A DNA stretch of 45,685 bases from positions 1-45,685 of IMG/VR virus record IMGVR_UViG_3300029787_005342; one strand, written 5' to 3'. The notes under the pieces are model-generated. The model saw only the letters and a program-made list of their open reading frames with translations. It did not search any database and was not told the origin of the DNA. A program made the position numbers and the translations under genes. This document shows, piece after piece, positions 33,955 to 43,333 of the stretch. This DNA is from a virus. Numbering within the stretch: the first letter of the stretch is position 1; every line of letters starts with the position of its first letter.

Positions 33955-34084
33955 AGAAATACAAAAAATGCAAAAACAAATAGAAGCATTAGATAAAAAG
34001 CTTGATGCTCATATAAGTTTTATTGAATCCGTTTATAATCCATTGAGTAAGAGTATTGATAGATTTAAAAAAATATTCAAGTGA
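33935..34084 (+). CDS. Small coiled-coil protein, 49 residues
   Basis: The frame gives a helix of heptad character, ILKEIQKMQKQIEALDKKLDAHISF, then VYNPLSKSIDRFKKIF. Small proteins of this pattern are common in marine T4-like phages. It overlaps both neighbours by 4-20 bases. Confidence 0.7.
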   Translation: MTDKILKEIQKMQKQIEALDKKLDAHISFIESVYNPLSKSIDRFKKIFK

Positions 34085-34212
34085 ACAAAATTATAAAACA
34101 ACTAGCATTAATTGATGTGCTTAAACATGATCCAAAAGACAAAAGATATAAACCAAAAGACTTTGTTAATTTCCAAAAAATTATCGAATGTATTAGGAAA
34201 AACATGCAATGA
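34081..34212 (+). CDS. Small hypothetical protein, 43 residues
   Basis: A GTG start overlapping the upstream stop (GTGA). The product begins NKIIKQLALIDVLKHD and ends with FQKIIECIRKNMQ, basic and helical. The next gene's ATG overlaps its stop (ATGA-like), which supports it as a translated gene. Confidence 0.6.
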   Translation: MNKIIKQLALIDVLKHDPKDKRYKPKDFVNFQKIIECIRKNMQ

Positions 34213-34400
34213 AATACAAATGTGTTGAAAGAGGCAAAGACTATAGAATTTTCCAAAACACGTTATTAGGAATATTTGTTTCGTACACTTTAGAAGATAG
34301 TAGAAATACAACACACAAGGGTGGTACAGAGTTTAATGTTAAACTAACAGACTATTATTTTAAAACGCTGGAACAAGTTAGGAAAAAATTACATGCCTGA
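34209..34400 (+). CDS. Small hypothetical protein, 63 residues
   Basis: Starts MKYKCVERGKDYRIF, basic and beta-rich, with RNTTHKGGTEFNVKL; coupled on both sides by overlaps of 4-8 bases. No family recognised. Confidence 0.65.
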   Translation: MKYKCVERGKDYRIFQNTLLGIFVSYTLEDSRNTTHKGGTEFNVKLTDYYFKTLEQVRKKLHA

Positions 34401-34953
34401 TATAGATATTGACTTTGCTGACAGACAAAAAATTTTAGATGTGTTGCCACACACACGTGCAACCATATGGGATGACAAGGGTATCAAATCACACAACACT
34501 GGAGTATACTTTACTGACATTCCAACTATTCCAGGCACTGATCAATCTGCTTTTGACCACAAGGTAGCAGATGAACTTGGATATTTTAAATTAGACTTTT
34601 TGAACGTAAACATATATTCGCAAGTGCAATCAAGACAACATCTGCAAGAACTGTTTGATAAAGAACCACCATGGCACAAATTACAAGATCAACACTTTGT
34701 AGATCAGTTGTTTCATCTCAACGGACACTATGATGTTGTTTCGAAGTTACAACCAGTTACACTGGAACAATTGGCAGCTTGTCTGGCCATAATACGTCCG
34801 GCTAAAAGACATTTGGTAAACAAAAATTGGAATGAGATACTGGAAGAAGTTTGGAAAAAACCAACTGACAATCAATATTTTTTTAAGAAAGCACACGCAT
34901 TTTCATATGCTGGTGCAGTAATTGTGCATATGAATTTGTTAGACCTTACGTAG
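34393..34953 (+). CDS. Mini C-family DNA polymerase (DnaE)-like protein
   Basis: A 186-residue protein that starts with MPDIDIDFADR, the motif carrying two of the catalytic aspartates of DNA polymerase III alpha. GYFKLDFLNV, AIIRPAKRH and FFKKAHAFSYA match later DnaE palm and finger motifs (KMDFLGL, RPGP, KSHAxAYA), but the hundreds of residues normally between them are missing. It is thus a highly condensed palm/fingers relic, or a conserved accessory protein; I recall similar short proteins in marine T4-like phages. Whether it polymerises DNA is doubtful. It ends convergently with the - strand gene at 34939. Confidence 0.75.
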   Translation: MPDIDIDFADRQKILDVLPHTRATIWDDKGIKSHNTGVYFTDIPTIPGTDQSAFDHKVADELGYFKLDFLNVNIYSQVQSRQHLQELFDKEPPWHKLQDQHFVDQLFHLNGHYDVVSKLQPVTLEQLAACLAIIRPAKRHLVNKNWNEILEEVWKKPTDNQYFFKKAHAFSYAGAVIVHMNLLDLT

Positions 34954-35310
34954 TAATTGCACTGTTTTTCTTCTTATCTTTTTATTTGCTAGTAAATCAG
35001 ATAATCTTGTTACTGGGCCGTGTAAGATCTCAGTTTCCTTAAGAGAATATGATCTAAGTGCTCCAGTGAATATTGCAAATTGTTTGCCGATAAACATGTT
35101 GATTGGTAGTTTCCTGTTTGATTCCCACCACCAATTTTTTCCATATTCTAAAAACATAGATTGCAAATCACGAGGTACAGAGTCATAACAGTACATGCTG
35201 ATAATTTTTTGATCACAGTTTTGAATGATCCCAACTTTTTCCTCTTTGTTTATGCGAATAATGGATAGAAAAGGATACGTTTCGTTAATTTTATCAACAC
35301 TTATAGGCAT
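34939..35310 (-). CDS. Conserved phage-type protein, 123 residues
   Basis: Starts MPISVDKINETYPFLSII (ATG 35310; a TTG one codon before is possible). Typical patterns are KVGIIQNCDQKII and NWWWESNRKLPINMFIG. I associate this with proteins next to the mini DnaE-like gene in marine T4-like phages; the pairing is seen here as a 15-base convergent overlap. Function unknown. Confidence 0.7.
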   Translation of the reverse strand: MPISVDKINETYPFLSIIRINKEEKVGIIQNCDQKIISMYCYDSVPRDLQSMFLEYGKNWWWESNRKLPINMFIGKQFAIFTGALRSYSLKETEILHGPVTRLSDLLANKKIRRKTVQLLRKV

Positions 35311-35376
35311 CAAACGTAGTTATGGTTTCCAACCTAATCAATCACACAAGTTTGGTTTATAAATATATCAAATGCC

Positions 35377-36180
35377 ATGCAATATTATGTTGGATATAAA
35401 CTTACAAATGAACTGGATGTGCTTACACATACAGCAGGACTTGAAAGACGGTTTGAAAAAGTGTACGAACGTTCTATAAAATTATACAAAGAATTTGACA
35501 ATACGTTCACAGTAGTGGTCAAAAATCAAGATCAGAAAAAACAATTTGTCAACGGAACATCATGTATGCTACAAATTTCTGATCAAGATGGCACATTGAT
35601 AGTAGAGAAAGATGGCACCATTACAGATGATGGTTCAACAGCGGCCACTAAAGGTCACATTACTTTTACAATTACAGAATCAGACATGTTGAAACTTGAC
35701 CAAATATTTTATCATGGCGTGCTTAAATTTACAGACACTGATTCCACTGTTAAGGTGCTGTACGCAGACACAAGATACAATGCCGCCATACAGTTTGAGG
35801 TTGTTGGAGACACATCACCAGAATTCACTGCATCTCAACTGCTGACATCATTCGAACTAATTGGAGACGAATATGTATCCAGTTCTGTGGATGCAGAGCC
35901 AAACAAAAATTCTAATTCTGCACTGCATACTGCTGTATATTATTTGACAAACTTTTCAGGTACAATTAAAATATTTGGTACGATGACTGATGGTGCTTCC
36001 TACGCCACTGATGCTCAACAAACAGAATTTTTCCAGATTGATTCGCAAACTTATACAGAGCAAAGCACTCCAGCATATGTTAATTTTACTGGTGTGTTTA
36101 AACGCATAGCATTTGTAATTCAATCCACTGATTCCTCAACTGTATTAGTTGGCCTTGACAAAATACTTTATCGATCATAA
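35377..36180 (+). CDS. Putative virion structural protein
   Basis: A 267-residue protein rich in beta-strand patterns and Ser/Thr/Asp, starting MQYYVGYKLTNELDV, with FEKVYERSIKLYKEFDNTFTV and repeated GTLIVEKDGTITDD-like turns. It resembles marine T4-like phage structural proteins in composition, but I cannot name it. TATATC (35364-35369) lies 7 bases before the ATG without a clear -35 box. The gap 35311-35376 holds the divergent start regions and no other feature. Confidence 0.5.
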   Translation: MQYYVGYKLTNELDVLTHTAGLERRFEKVYERSIKLYKEFDNTFTVVVKNQDQKKQFVNGTSCMLQISDQDGTLIVEKDGTITDDGSTAATKGHITFTITESDMLKLDQIFYHGVLKFTDTDSTVKVLYADTRYNAAIQFEVVGDTSPEFTASQLLTSFELIGDEYVSSSVDAEPNKNSNSALHTAVYYLTNFSGTIKIFGTMTDGASYATDAQQTEFFQIDSQTYTEQSTPAYVNFTGVFKRIAFVIQSTDSSTVLVGLDKILYRS

Positions 36181-36181
36181 T
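36155..36181 (+). promoter_or_regulatory. Candidate promoter of the DUF3307-like gene
   Basis: TTGACA (36155-36160), 15 bases, CATAAT (36176-36181), 5 bases before ATG 36187; TAATAT (36178-36183) would give a 17-base spacer. It lies in the end of the structural-type gene. Confidence 0.4.
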
Positions 36182-36186
36182 ATAGT

Positions 36187-36588
36187 ATGATGGTTACCAC
36201 AGTTTTCTTTTTGTTAATGGTAAAACATTTTGTATGTGATTTTGCATTGCAAGGAAGATTCAAAGAAAAACACGACAAACATTTAGTATCATCCACTAAA
36301 GGACATTTACATGCCTTAGATCATGCAGTAGGAACTGCGTTGGTTTTTTTATTTGTTGCCAGTTATGCTTTTGCAAAAGGACAAACTATATTTGTAACCA
36401 TCCTTTTGTTTCCAATCTTAGACTATGTTCTACATTTTTTTATTGATTGGTGTAAGAATAATTTTGTTCATCATAATAACCTGTTTCAACATGATAGAAG
36501 TTTTTGGATTCTAACCTCAGTTGACCAATGTCTACATGCATTAACATATTTTGTTTTTGTAATTTTGTTTGACATTTATTTCATTTAA
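36187..36588 (+). CDS. DUF3307-like membrane protein
   Basis: A 133-residue protein with four hydrophobic spans; the N-terminal KHFVCDFALQGRFKEKHDKH and later DYVLHFFIDWCKNNF are the pattern of DUF3307, a widespread phage and bacterial membrane family with unknown function. Histidines and aspartates in the spans suggest a metal or catalytic site. Confidence 0.75.
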   Translation: MMVTTVFFLLMVKHFVCDFALQGRFKEKHDKHLVSSTKGHLHALDHAVGTALVFLFVASYAFAKGQTIFVTILLFPILDYVLHFFIDWCKNNFVHHNNLFQHDRSFWILTSVDQCLHALTYFVFVILFDIYFI

Positions 36589-36596
36589 GTTATAAT
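36569..36596 (+). promoter_or_regulatory. Promoter of the primase, leaderless
   Basis: TTGACA (36569-36574), 16 bases, TATAAT (36591-36596), 7 bases to ATG 36604. Both boxes are perfect and the predicted transcription start falls on or beside the ATG. Confidence 0.72.
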
Positions 36597-36603
36597 AACA
36601 ACA

Positions 36604-37569
36604 ATGTTTCCGGAGCTCAAGCAAACACTAGAGTCGCATCTTCCCGCCAAAAGAAAAAAAACTCCTTCAGGTTGGACATCATTTAATGCTCCATGTTGTC
36701 ACCACAATGGCGAAACACAAGACACAAGGACAAGGGGAGGTATCATGTATCAACCAGATGGTGCTGTGCAATATCATTGTTTCAACTGCGGATATAAAGC
36801 AAACTTTACTCCAGGTAGATACTTGAGTAATAGGTTTAGGAAACTGTTGACATGGTTAAATGTATCGTCGTCTGATATAGGAAAACTTAGTATGCAGGCA
36901 ATGAAACTTGCACAAGAAATTACTCCAGAAACAAAAACAAAACAATTTGATGATGTTAATTTTGATTATTCGCCACTGCCCAAAGATGCACAACTAGTAA
37001 ACACACAACAACAATGTGTTGATTATCTTAAGTCAAGAGGATTCAATGCAAATGAAAAGTTTAAATTTTATTATTCTCCTACAATGAAAACTAGAATAAT
37101 TGTGCCAATACAATGGCAAAATAAAAATATCGGTTTTGTTGCAAGGGGGATGAGTGCAAACATCAAACCAAAATACTATGCACAAGTGCAACCTGGATCA
37201 TTGTTTAACATTGATGCACAACATTGGTCAAGGAAGTTTGTTGTATTAGTGGAGGGTGTGTTTGATGCAATCATGCTGGATTGCGTAGCCATACTTGGCA
37301 GTGAAATAAGTGTCAAACAAAAACAACAAATAGATGCACTCAATAGAAAAGTTATCATAGTGCCTGATCGTGATCGAGCCGGAAGCAAACTTATTGATCA
37401 GGCATGTGATTGGGGATGGTCAGTGTCTATGCCACCATGGCATGATGGCATCAAAGATGTCAACAATGCTGTATTAAAATATGGCAAGGTACTGACCATG
37501 CAAGCCATTCTCAATCACACACATGACACAAAAACAAAAATTAAAGTAAAAGAAAAACTATGGATCTAA
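36604..37569 (+). CDS. DNA primase, gp61-like (zinc ribbon and Toprim)
   Basis: A 321-residue protein. The N-terminal zinc site is C31/C32, H33/H34, then C59 and C62 (YHCFNCGY). The Toprim fold follows: VVLVEGVFDAIML with E217, and VIIVPDRDRAG with D255 and D257. This is the bacterial-type primase arrangement, size and organisation like T4 gp61, which works with the gp41 helicase; a gp41-like gene is at 39459. It overlaps the next small gene by 10 bases. Confidence 0.87.
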   Translation: MFPELKQTLESHLPAKRKKTPSGWTSFNAPCCHHNGETQDTRTRGGIMYQPDGAVQYHCFNCGYKANFTPGRYLSNRFRKLLTWLNVSSSDIGKLSMQAMKLAQEITPETKTKQFDDVNFDYSPLPKDAQLVNTQQQCVDYLKSRGFNANEKFKFYYSPTMKTRIIVPIQWQNKNIGFVARGMSANIKPKYYAQVQPGSLFNIDAQHWSRKFVVLVEGVFDAIMLDCVAILGSEISVKQKQQIDALNRKVIIVPDRDRAGSKLIDQACDWGWSVSMPPWHDGIKDVNNAVLKYGKVLTMQAILNHTHDTKTKIKVKEKLWI

Positions 37570-37718
37570 AAACAAAAGGAGATAAACTTATCAAGGCTAA
37601 TGCTAAAAGACAACAAGCAGAAGATCGACGTGCAATAAAACAAAATGCCAAAACATCTAATAGACTAAAAAAATATGCAAAAAAAACTTATACACCAAAG
37701 TATGGATGGGACGTGTAA
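37560..37718 (+). CDS. Small basic protein, 52 residues
   Basis: Starts MDLKTKGDKLIKANAKRQQ and is very rich in lysine, arginine and glutamine, ending YTPKYGWDV. It overlaps primase and the next gene (TAATG), so it is translated in the replication operon. It may bind nucleic acid; no family recognised. Confidence 0.65.
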   Translation: MDLKTKGDKLIKANAKRQQAEDRRAIKQNAKTSNRLKKYAKKTYTPKYGWDV

Positions 37719-38317
37719 TGGGTGCTCCTTACATTAATCTTGACAGCATATATCATAAACTTGACTGGACTGATCCTAAAAGTTTAATTTTAGAAATAGG
37801 ATCAGACCGTGAAGAAGGAAGCACTAAATTTTTAAATGACATCGCACAAAAAGTAAATTCAAAATTTATCACAGTTGATGTAGTTGATTACGCTAGACAA
37901 AACTTATCCGATTCTGATATTGAATTTGTTATATATGATTCAGGATCAGATTGGTGTAAAAACTATCTTGCACAAAGTGAATACACAATTAAAATTTTAT
38001 ATCTTGATAACTTTGATTGGATCTGGCACCCAGATCAAACGTTACCAGAATACATCAAGCAACAAATAGAGGAGTACAATGCACGTGGAGTCGAGATGAA
38101 TAATATTAATTCTGTTCAAGAACACTTTGCACAACTACTGCATTGTTATCCTAAGTTAAATGCACAATCTTTAATAGTAATGGATGACACATGGTTGGTG
38201 CCAGAACATGATGTCTACATAGGAAAGTGTGGACCAATTGTTCATTATCTTTTACTATTAGGTTGGCGAATTTTACACGATACAAAAGGCGGAATCATAA
38301 TGGGTAGGAGTATATAG
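37718..38317 (+). CDS. SAM-dependent methyltransferase-like protein
   Basis: A 199-residue protein with LILEIGSDREEGSTKFLND near residue 23, a motif I-like strand and glycine loop, and KFITVDVVDYA, the acidic strand. LIVMDDTWLV and IMGRS occur toward the C-terminus. This fits the class I methyltransferase fold of the glycan-type FkbM/TylF-like group; the target is unknown. The ATG overlaps the previous stop. Confidence 0.62.
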   Translation: MGAPYINLDSIYHKLDWTDPKSLILEIGSDREEGSTKFLNDIAQKVNSKFITVDVVDYARQNLSDSDIEFVIYDSGSDWCKNYLAQSEYTIKILYLDNFDWIWHPDQTLPEYIKQQIEEYNARGVEMNNINSVQEHFAQLLHCYPKLNAQSLIVMDDTWLVPEHDVYIGKCGPIVHYLLLLGWRILHDTKGGIIMGRSI

Positions 38318-38616
38318 TGCCATTTTATACAGAAAGAATAACTTTATATCGCAAAGAATGGAAAACTGACGATATTATTGCATATATGGAAAGTGATGAT
38401 TACAAAACATTAAATGAAACAGTGCATGGCAAAGCTGAAATAAAAACAAAAATAAAATTTGCTTGGTTACCTATAAGACTACGAAACAAAAATTTTTTGT
38501 GGTTGAAAAATTATGTTGAACGCACATTGGAATATTTGAATGTAAGAGGACGTGAGCGACTGACCATGCAAGAATACACAATATTAAAAATAAAGGGGAC
38601 ACATGAAAACATATAA
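38317..38616 (+). CDS. Hypothetical protein, 99 residues
   Basis: A GTG start directly at the stop of the methyltransferase-like gene. Basic, probably helical, with WKTDDIIAYMESDDYKTLNE and WLPIRLRNKNFLWLKNYVERTL. It overlaps the adenine methylase gene by 14 bases. No family recognised. Confidence 0.65.
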   Translation: MPFYTERITLYRKEWKTDDIIAYMESDDYKTLNETVHGKAEIKTKIKFAWLPIRLRNKNFLWLKNYVERTLEYLNVRGRERLTMQEYTILKIKGTHENI

Positions 38617-39427
38617 ACTGAAGACGCCATTAAGATATCCAGGAGGAAAGTCACGTGCTATGAAGTTCTTAGGCGCACATTTTCCACAACATATCGAATC
38701 ATATGTAGAACCATTTCTAGGAGGTGGCTCTGTTGCGTTGTGGGTAACACAACAATATCCTGAGGCAAATATACATGTCAACGATGCCTATCATCCTTTG
38801 TATGCATTTTGGCATCAACTACAAGAACAAGGCAAAGAAATGTCTGAAAGATTGTTGGACATCAAGAGGACAACTGAACATTCGGAAGACGCACAGCGAG
38901 AACTATTTCATGATGCACAAAAATGGATGCATGATGATAGAATAGATATGTTCACACTAGCATGTGCATTTTATATTGCAAACAAATGTTCATTTTCAGG
39001 ACTAGGCACTTCAACATTTAGCAAACAGGCGTATGATGGTAACTTTACTATAAACAGTATTAACAAGCTCCCAGAGTACCAAAAACTTATTGGTGGATGG
39101 ACCATATCTAATTTGGACTATAATTATTTCATGGTAAATGGCAATGACTTTTTATTTTTGGATCCTCCTTATGACATCAAATCTTTTTTGTATGGAAACA
39201 ATGGTGACAAACACAAAACATTTGACCATGATGAATTCAAAAACCATGTTGACACATTAACAAGTAAATTTATGATAACATACAATGCCAATCAAAAACT
39301 TATTGAAAAATACAAAACATATCATTGTCTACAATGGGATCTCAAATACACCATGCGATCCACAGGATCATATATGAAAGATCAAAACGAAAGAAAAGAA
39401 CTGTTGATAACCAATTATGAGAGATGA
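38603..39427 (+). CDS. DNA adenine N6-methyltransferase (D12 class)
   Basis: A 274-residue Dam-like enzyme. RYPGGKSRAM at 11-20 and VEPFLGGGSVA at 35-45 form the SAM pocket; FLDPPYD with DPPY at 187-190 is the catalytic motif. It methylates adenine in DNA at an unknown site. Phages use such enzymes against host restriction. It lies between the primase and helicase genes. Confidence 0.9.
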   Translation: MKTYKLKTPLRYPGGKSRAMKFLGAHFPQHIESYVEPFLGGGSVALWVTQQYPEANIHVNDAYHPLYAFWHQLQEQGKEMSERLLDIKRTTEHSEDAQRELFHDAQKWMHDDRIDMFTLACAFYIANKCSFSGLGTSTFSKQAYDGNFTINSINKLPEYQKLIGGWTISNLDYNYFMVNGNDFLFLDPPYDIKSFLYGNNGDKHKTFDHDEFKNHVDTLTSKFMITYNANQKLIEKYKTYHCLQWDLKYTMRSTGSYMKDQNERKELLITNYER

Positions 39428-39452
39428 CACATTATAAGAAAGGTATTATAAT
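39424..39452 (+). promoter_or_regulatory. Promoter of the helicase-nuoB-cytochrome b unit
   Basis: ATGACA (39424-39429), 17 bases, TATAAT (39447-39452), 6 bases to GTG 39459. It overlaps the end of the methylase gene. The predicted transcription start coincides with the helicase start codon. Confidence 0.65.
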
Positions 39453-39458
39453 ATAACA

Positions 39459-40874
39459 GTGGAATACACAAAAGACTTACAAAAACTATTTTTAGAAATG
39501 TTTCTTGCTGATGCAGAATCATTTGTAAGAGCACAAAACATTTTCAAATATTCGCACTATGATGCAAATTTAAGAGAAGCGGCAAAGTTCATATATGAAT
39601 ATGCTAATGAATACAAAACACTGCCTGATGTTGAAATGGTTAATGCTAAGACAGGCGCTGAGTTACAATCTGCGGCAGACATTGATCCAAAACACTTTGA
39701 TTGGTTCCTTGATGAATATGAAAGATTTGCAAGACACAAGTCGCTGGAATCAGCCATACTGGCATCTGCAGACATGTTGGAAAAAGGTGAATATGGGTCT
39801 GTTGAAGAAAAAATTAAAAAGGCAGTTGAAGTAGGACTGACCAAAGACATGGGTCTTGATTACTTTGAGGATCCTAAAGCAAGACTACAGGCACTGAAAG
39901 ACAACAATGGCATGGTGCCCACTGGATGGAAAAACTTTGACAAGAAACTGTTTGGTGGGTTCAACAGAGGCGAGTTGAATATATTTGCTGGTGGTTCGGG
40001 TGCTGGTAAAAGTTTGTTCCTGCAAAACTTGGCAGTCAACTATGCAGAACAAGGATTGAATGTGTGTTACGTCACATTGGAGTTGAGTGAGAAACTAACA
40101 GCAATGAGAATAGATGCAATGATGACTGAAACACCCACACGTGAAATATACAAAGACTTGGACACAGTGGATCTCAAAGTTAAGATGAAAGCAAAAACAT
40201 CTGGCAAGTTGAGAATAAAATACATTTCATCTGGTGCAACAGCATTGGATATTAGAGCATACATTAAGGAGTTTGAAATACAACACAATCTTACTTGTGA
40301 TGTGATACTGATTGACTATCTGGATCTGTTAATGCCGATGAATAGGAGAGTATCGCCCAGTGACTTGTTTGTCAAAGACAAGTATGTATCTGAAGAGTTG
40401 AGAAACTTGGCAGTGGATATCAACTGTTTGTTGATCACAGCATCGCAGTTGAACAGAGCTAGTGTTGAAGAAATTGAATTTGATCATTCGCACATCAGTG
40501 GTGGACTGAGCAAGATACAAACAGCAGACAATGTTATTGGTATCTTTACGTCGCGAGCAATGAGAGAACGTGGCAAGTATCAGATACAGTTTATGAAAAC
40601 AAGATCAAGTTCTGGTGTTGGACACAAAGTTGACTTAGAGTTCAACGTAGACACACTTCGAATATTAGACTTGGCAGAAGATGAAGAATATCAATCATTT
40701 AAAAAACAAGCGCCTTCCATATACACTAATCTCAAAAGGACATCAACTGTAACAGCAGAACCAAAAGAAGAACACAAATCATTAGAACAGCCCAAAGATG
40801 ATATCGGCAAAGTAAGAGCAACTGTTGAATCATCTAAGATCAAAGACTTAATTAAAAACTTAGGCAAAAATTAA
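39459..40874 (+). CDS. Replicative DNA helicase, gp41/DnaB-like
   Basis: A 471-residue RecA-type hexameric helicase. Walker A GGSGAGKS is at 178-185, YVTLELSEK follows, Walker B is in VILIDYLDLL near 286, and ITASQLNRAS and SGGLSKIQTADN match the DnaB/gp41 H3 and arginine-finger regions. The N-terminal 150 residues are like T4 gp41, not like bacterial DnaB. The start is GTG 39459. It is followed without a gap by endonuclease III, nuoB and cytochrome b, so it probably shares their transcript. Confidence 0.88.
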   Translation: MEYTKDLQKLFLEMFLADAESFVRAQNIFKYSHYDANLREAAKFIYEYANEYKTLPDVEMVNAKTGAELQSAADIDPKHFDWFLDEYERFARHKSLESAILASADMLEKGEYGSVEEKIKKAVEVGLTKDMGLDYFEDPKARLQALKDNNGMVPTGWKNFDKKLFGGFNRGELNIFAGGSGAGKSLFLQNLAVNYAEQGLNVCYVTLELSEKLTAMRIDAMMTETPTREIYKDLDTVDLKVKMKAKTSGKLRIKYISSGATALDIRAYIKEFEIQHNLTCDVILIDYLDLLMPMNRRVSPSDLFVKDKYVSEELRNLAVDINCLLITASQLNRASVEEIEFDHSHISGGLSKIQTADNVIGIFTSRAMRERGKYQIQFMKTRSSSGVGHKVDLEFNVDTLRILDLAEDEEYQSFKKQAPSIYTNLKRTSTVTAEPKEEHKSLEQPKDDIGKVRATVESSKIKDLIKNLGKN

Positions 40875-41564
40875 TTGAAAGACATTTACGAAATAGATTA
40901 CATCTATGAAAAGTTAAGTAAACTGTACCCACGATATACCAATCGAAAACCCAAAGCAAAAATTTATTCACATGCATACACAAGTTTGATCGGAGTAATG
41001 TTGTCTGCACAAAGTCAAGACAAAAGAACTGCTGTGGCTTGTAAGCAATTGTTTGACCTAGCTGAAACACCAGAACAAATGATTCAACTTACACAGGAAC
41101 AAATTATCGATGCAATAAAGCCTGCAGGACTTTACAATGCGAAAAGTAAAAACATACTTGCTACAAGTAAAATGTTGATAGAAGAGTTTGGCGGCCGTGT
41201 GCCACAAACACAAAAAGAACTAATGAGTTTGCCAGGAGTAGGACGCAAAAGTTCAGATATTGTAATGCGTTTTGTTTGGGGCGAGCCACACATAGCTGTA
41301 GACACTCATGTGTTTAGATTGCTATGGAGATTAGGATGGGCAGATAATCTAGATGAAGGTAAAGCGTCTGTAACAGTCAACCAGACCACGCCTAGCAAAT
41401 ACAAGTATGGAGCTCACATGTGGCTCATAACACATGCAAAAAAAGTTTGTAAATCAAGATCGCCTGGATGCAACACGTGTGTAATTAACAAAGTGTGTGA
41501 TAAACGTATGATTGATATTCCAAAATCTAAACTAAGAGATACCATAAAAAATAATGCCGCGTGA
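40875..41564 (+). CDS. nth: Endonuclease III (DNA glycosylase/AP lyase)
   Basis: A 229-residue base-excision enzyme. LPGVGRKSSDIV is the helix-hairpin-helix with the catalytic lysine, AVDTHVFRL contains the catalytic aspartate, and C-x6-C-x2-C-x5-C (CKSRSPGC, NTC, VINKVC) binds the [4Fe-4S] cluster. It removes oxidised pyrimidines. The TTG start is immediately after the helicase stop. All catalytic features are intact, so it should be active. Nth-like genes occur in some phages. Confidence 0.92.
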   Translation: MKDIYEIDYIYEKLSKLYPRYTNRKPKAKIYSHAYTSLIGVMLSAQSQDKRTAVACKQLFDLAETPEQMIQLTQEQIIDAIKPAGLYNAKSKNILATSKMLIEEFGGRVPQTQKELMSLPGVGRKSSDIVMRFVWGEPHIAVDTHVFRLLWRLGWADNLDEGKASVTVNQTTPSKYKYGAHMWLITHAKKVCKSRSPGCNTCVINKVCDKRMIDIPKSKLRDTIKNNAA

Positions 41565-41582
41565 TAATTAGTTTTGAATCAT

Positions 41583-42089
41583 ATGAGTAACATTGAAAAA
41601 TATAATTCTTTAAACATAGATGAAGTGTTTATGAAAAAAGGATTTGTCGTGCAAAGTTTCGAAAACTTGATCAATTGGGCACGTTCAGGATCATTGTGGC
41701 CAATGACATTTGGACTTGCATGTTGTGGAGTGGAGATGATGCACTCCTACATGAGTAGATATGACTTGGATCGATTAGGAGTCATACCAAGAGGGTCACC
41801 AAGACAATCTGATGTCATGATAGTTGCAGGCACACTGACAAACAAGATGGCTCCTGCACTTAGAAAAGTATATGATCAAATGCCGGAACCTCGTTGGGTA
41901 ATATCAATGGGATCATGTGCCAATGGTGGCGGATACTATCATTATTCATATTCTGTAGTGAGAGGATGTGACAGAATAGTTCCTGTGGATATCTATGTAC
42001 CAGGATGCCCTCCCACAGCAGAAGCATTGATGTATGGCATCATGATGCTACAAGACAAAATTAAAAAGAAAAAGAAAATTTATAGATGA
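41583..42089 (+). CDS. nuoB: NADH-quinone oxidoreductase subunit B
   Basis: A 168-residue protein, ATG 41583 (a TTG three codons upstream is unlikely). C47, C48, C112 and C142 are the four ligands of cluster N2, the last iron-sulphur centre of complex I, next to the ubiquinone site. [22 protein letters not shown] and [10 protein letters not shown] are strictly conserved family segments; it looks intact and similar to alphaproteobacterial and mitochondrial NuoB/PSST. No other nuo gene is present in the window, so it would have to join a complex encoded elsewhere. It overlaps cytochrome b by ATGA and follows nth by 18 bases. Confidence 0.95.
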   Translation: MSNIEKYNSLNIDEVFMKKGFVVQSFENLINWARSGSLWPMTFGLACCGVEMMHSYMSRYDLDRLGVIPRGSPRQSDVMIVAGTLTNKMAPALRKVYDQMPEPRWVISMGSCANGGGYYHYSYSVVRGCDRIVPVDIYVPGCPPTAEALMYGIMMLQDKIKKKKKIYR

Positions 42090-43330
42090 GCAACAACGAC
42101 CTACAAGGATACAAGAAAACTCTCAACTCACCTTACACTGGCATCAAGGGTTGGATAGACTCAAGAATGCCACTTATAAGGCTAATGGAGGCAGAGTATC
42201 TTAGGTTTCCTGTGCCTAAGTCATTAAATTATTTTTGGTCTTTTGGCGGCATTGCAATGTTCTGTTTGATAGGATTAATATTAACAGGAATATTTTTAGG
42301 ATTTCATTACAAGCCATCAGCCGAAGAAGCATTTGATTCTGTTGAAAGAATCATGCGTGATGTAAGTTTTGGTTGGTTGATAAGATATCTTCATGCCAAC
42401 CTTGTGTCATTTTTCTTTATTGCTACCTACATACACATCTTCCGAGCCATGTACTTTGGATCTTACAAAGCGCCACGTGAACTGGTTTATATATTTGGGT
42501 TGACCATGTTTGTATTGATGATGGCCACAGCATTCCTTGGTTACACTTTGCCATGGGGGCAGATGTCCTATTGGGGAGCAACTGTTATAACCAACTTGTT
42601 TACTGCCATACCAGTAGTAGGTGAACCAATATTACTATTGCTACTAGGAGACTTTACAGTGGGCGATGCAACTGTTAATAGATTCTATGTGCTACATTGG
42701 TTGTTGGCGTTTGCTATTGTGGGTCTTGTTGTCTTTCACGTGATTGCACTGCACATGACTGGTTCGAACAATCCGACAGGATCAGAGCCTCAGAGCTGGG
42801 ATGAAACAGTAACATTTCATCCATATGTAACCATCAAAGATCTTAATGCAACAATATTTTTCTTTATCATAGTGGCCTTTGTATTGTTTTACTATCCTAA
42901 CATACTTGGCCATTCAGACAACTACATCCGAGCCAATGCAATGGTAACACCTGCACACATTGTACCTGAATGGTACTTTCTTCCATTCTATGCAATACTA
43001 AGAGCTATTCCAGACAAGTTAATGGGTGTGCTGGCCATGTTTGGTTCAATTGGACTGTTAGGATTGTTGCCTTGGTTAGATACATCAAAAGTTAGATCTT
43101 GTCTATTCAGGCCTGTGTGGAGATACTGTGTGTTGTTGTTTGCAATTAACTTCTTTATCTTAATGTATGTGGGTGCAAAACCTGCCGAAGGCATATATGT
43201 TTTACTTGCACAAATTGGTACAGCATATTGGTTTGCGTTTATATTAATACTGGCTCCTGTGGTTGGCTTTTTAGAAACGCCTAGACAACCTCTTACAATT
43301 ACAAATTACCTTGCCTCAAAAAAACATTAA
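42086..43330 (+). CDS. petB: Cytochrome b of the bc1 complex
   Basis: A full-length 414-residue membrane protein. The heme ligands are H103/H117 and H204/H218, each pair 14 apart as in bc1 rather than b6f, and PEWY at 294-297 forms part of the quinol-oxidising Qo site. [13 protein letters not shown] is the cd1 region. It oxidises ubiquinol. The Rieske protein and cytochrome c1 are not here, unlike the usual petABC operon. The start overlaps the nuoB stop (ATGA). The sequence shows no sign of decay. Its composition looks like that of its neighbours, as judged by eye. Confidence 0.95.
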   Translation: MSNNDLQGYKKTLNSPYTGIKGWIDSRMPLIRLMEAEYLRFPVPKSLNYFWSFGGIAMFCLIGLILTGIFLGFHYKPSAEEAFDSVERIMRDVSFGWLIRYLHANLVSFFFIATYIHIFRAMYFGSYKAPRELVYIFGLTMFVLMMATAFLGYTLPWGQMSYWGATVITNLFTAIPVVGEPILLLLLGDFTVGDATVNRFYVLHWLLAFAIVGLVVFHVIALHMTGSNNPTGSEPQSWDETVTFHPYVTIKDLNATIFFFIIVAFVLFYYPNILGHSDNYIRANAMVTPAHIVPEWYFLPFYAILRAIPDKLMGVLAMFGSIGLLGLLPWLDTSKVRSCLFRPVWRYCVLLFAINFFILMYVGAKPAEGIYVLLAQIGTAYWFAFILILAPVVGFLETPRQPLTITNYLASKKH

Positions 43331-43333
43331 TAA

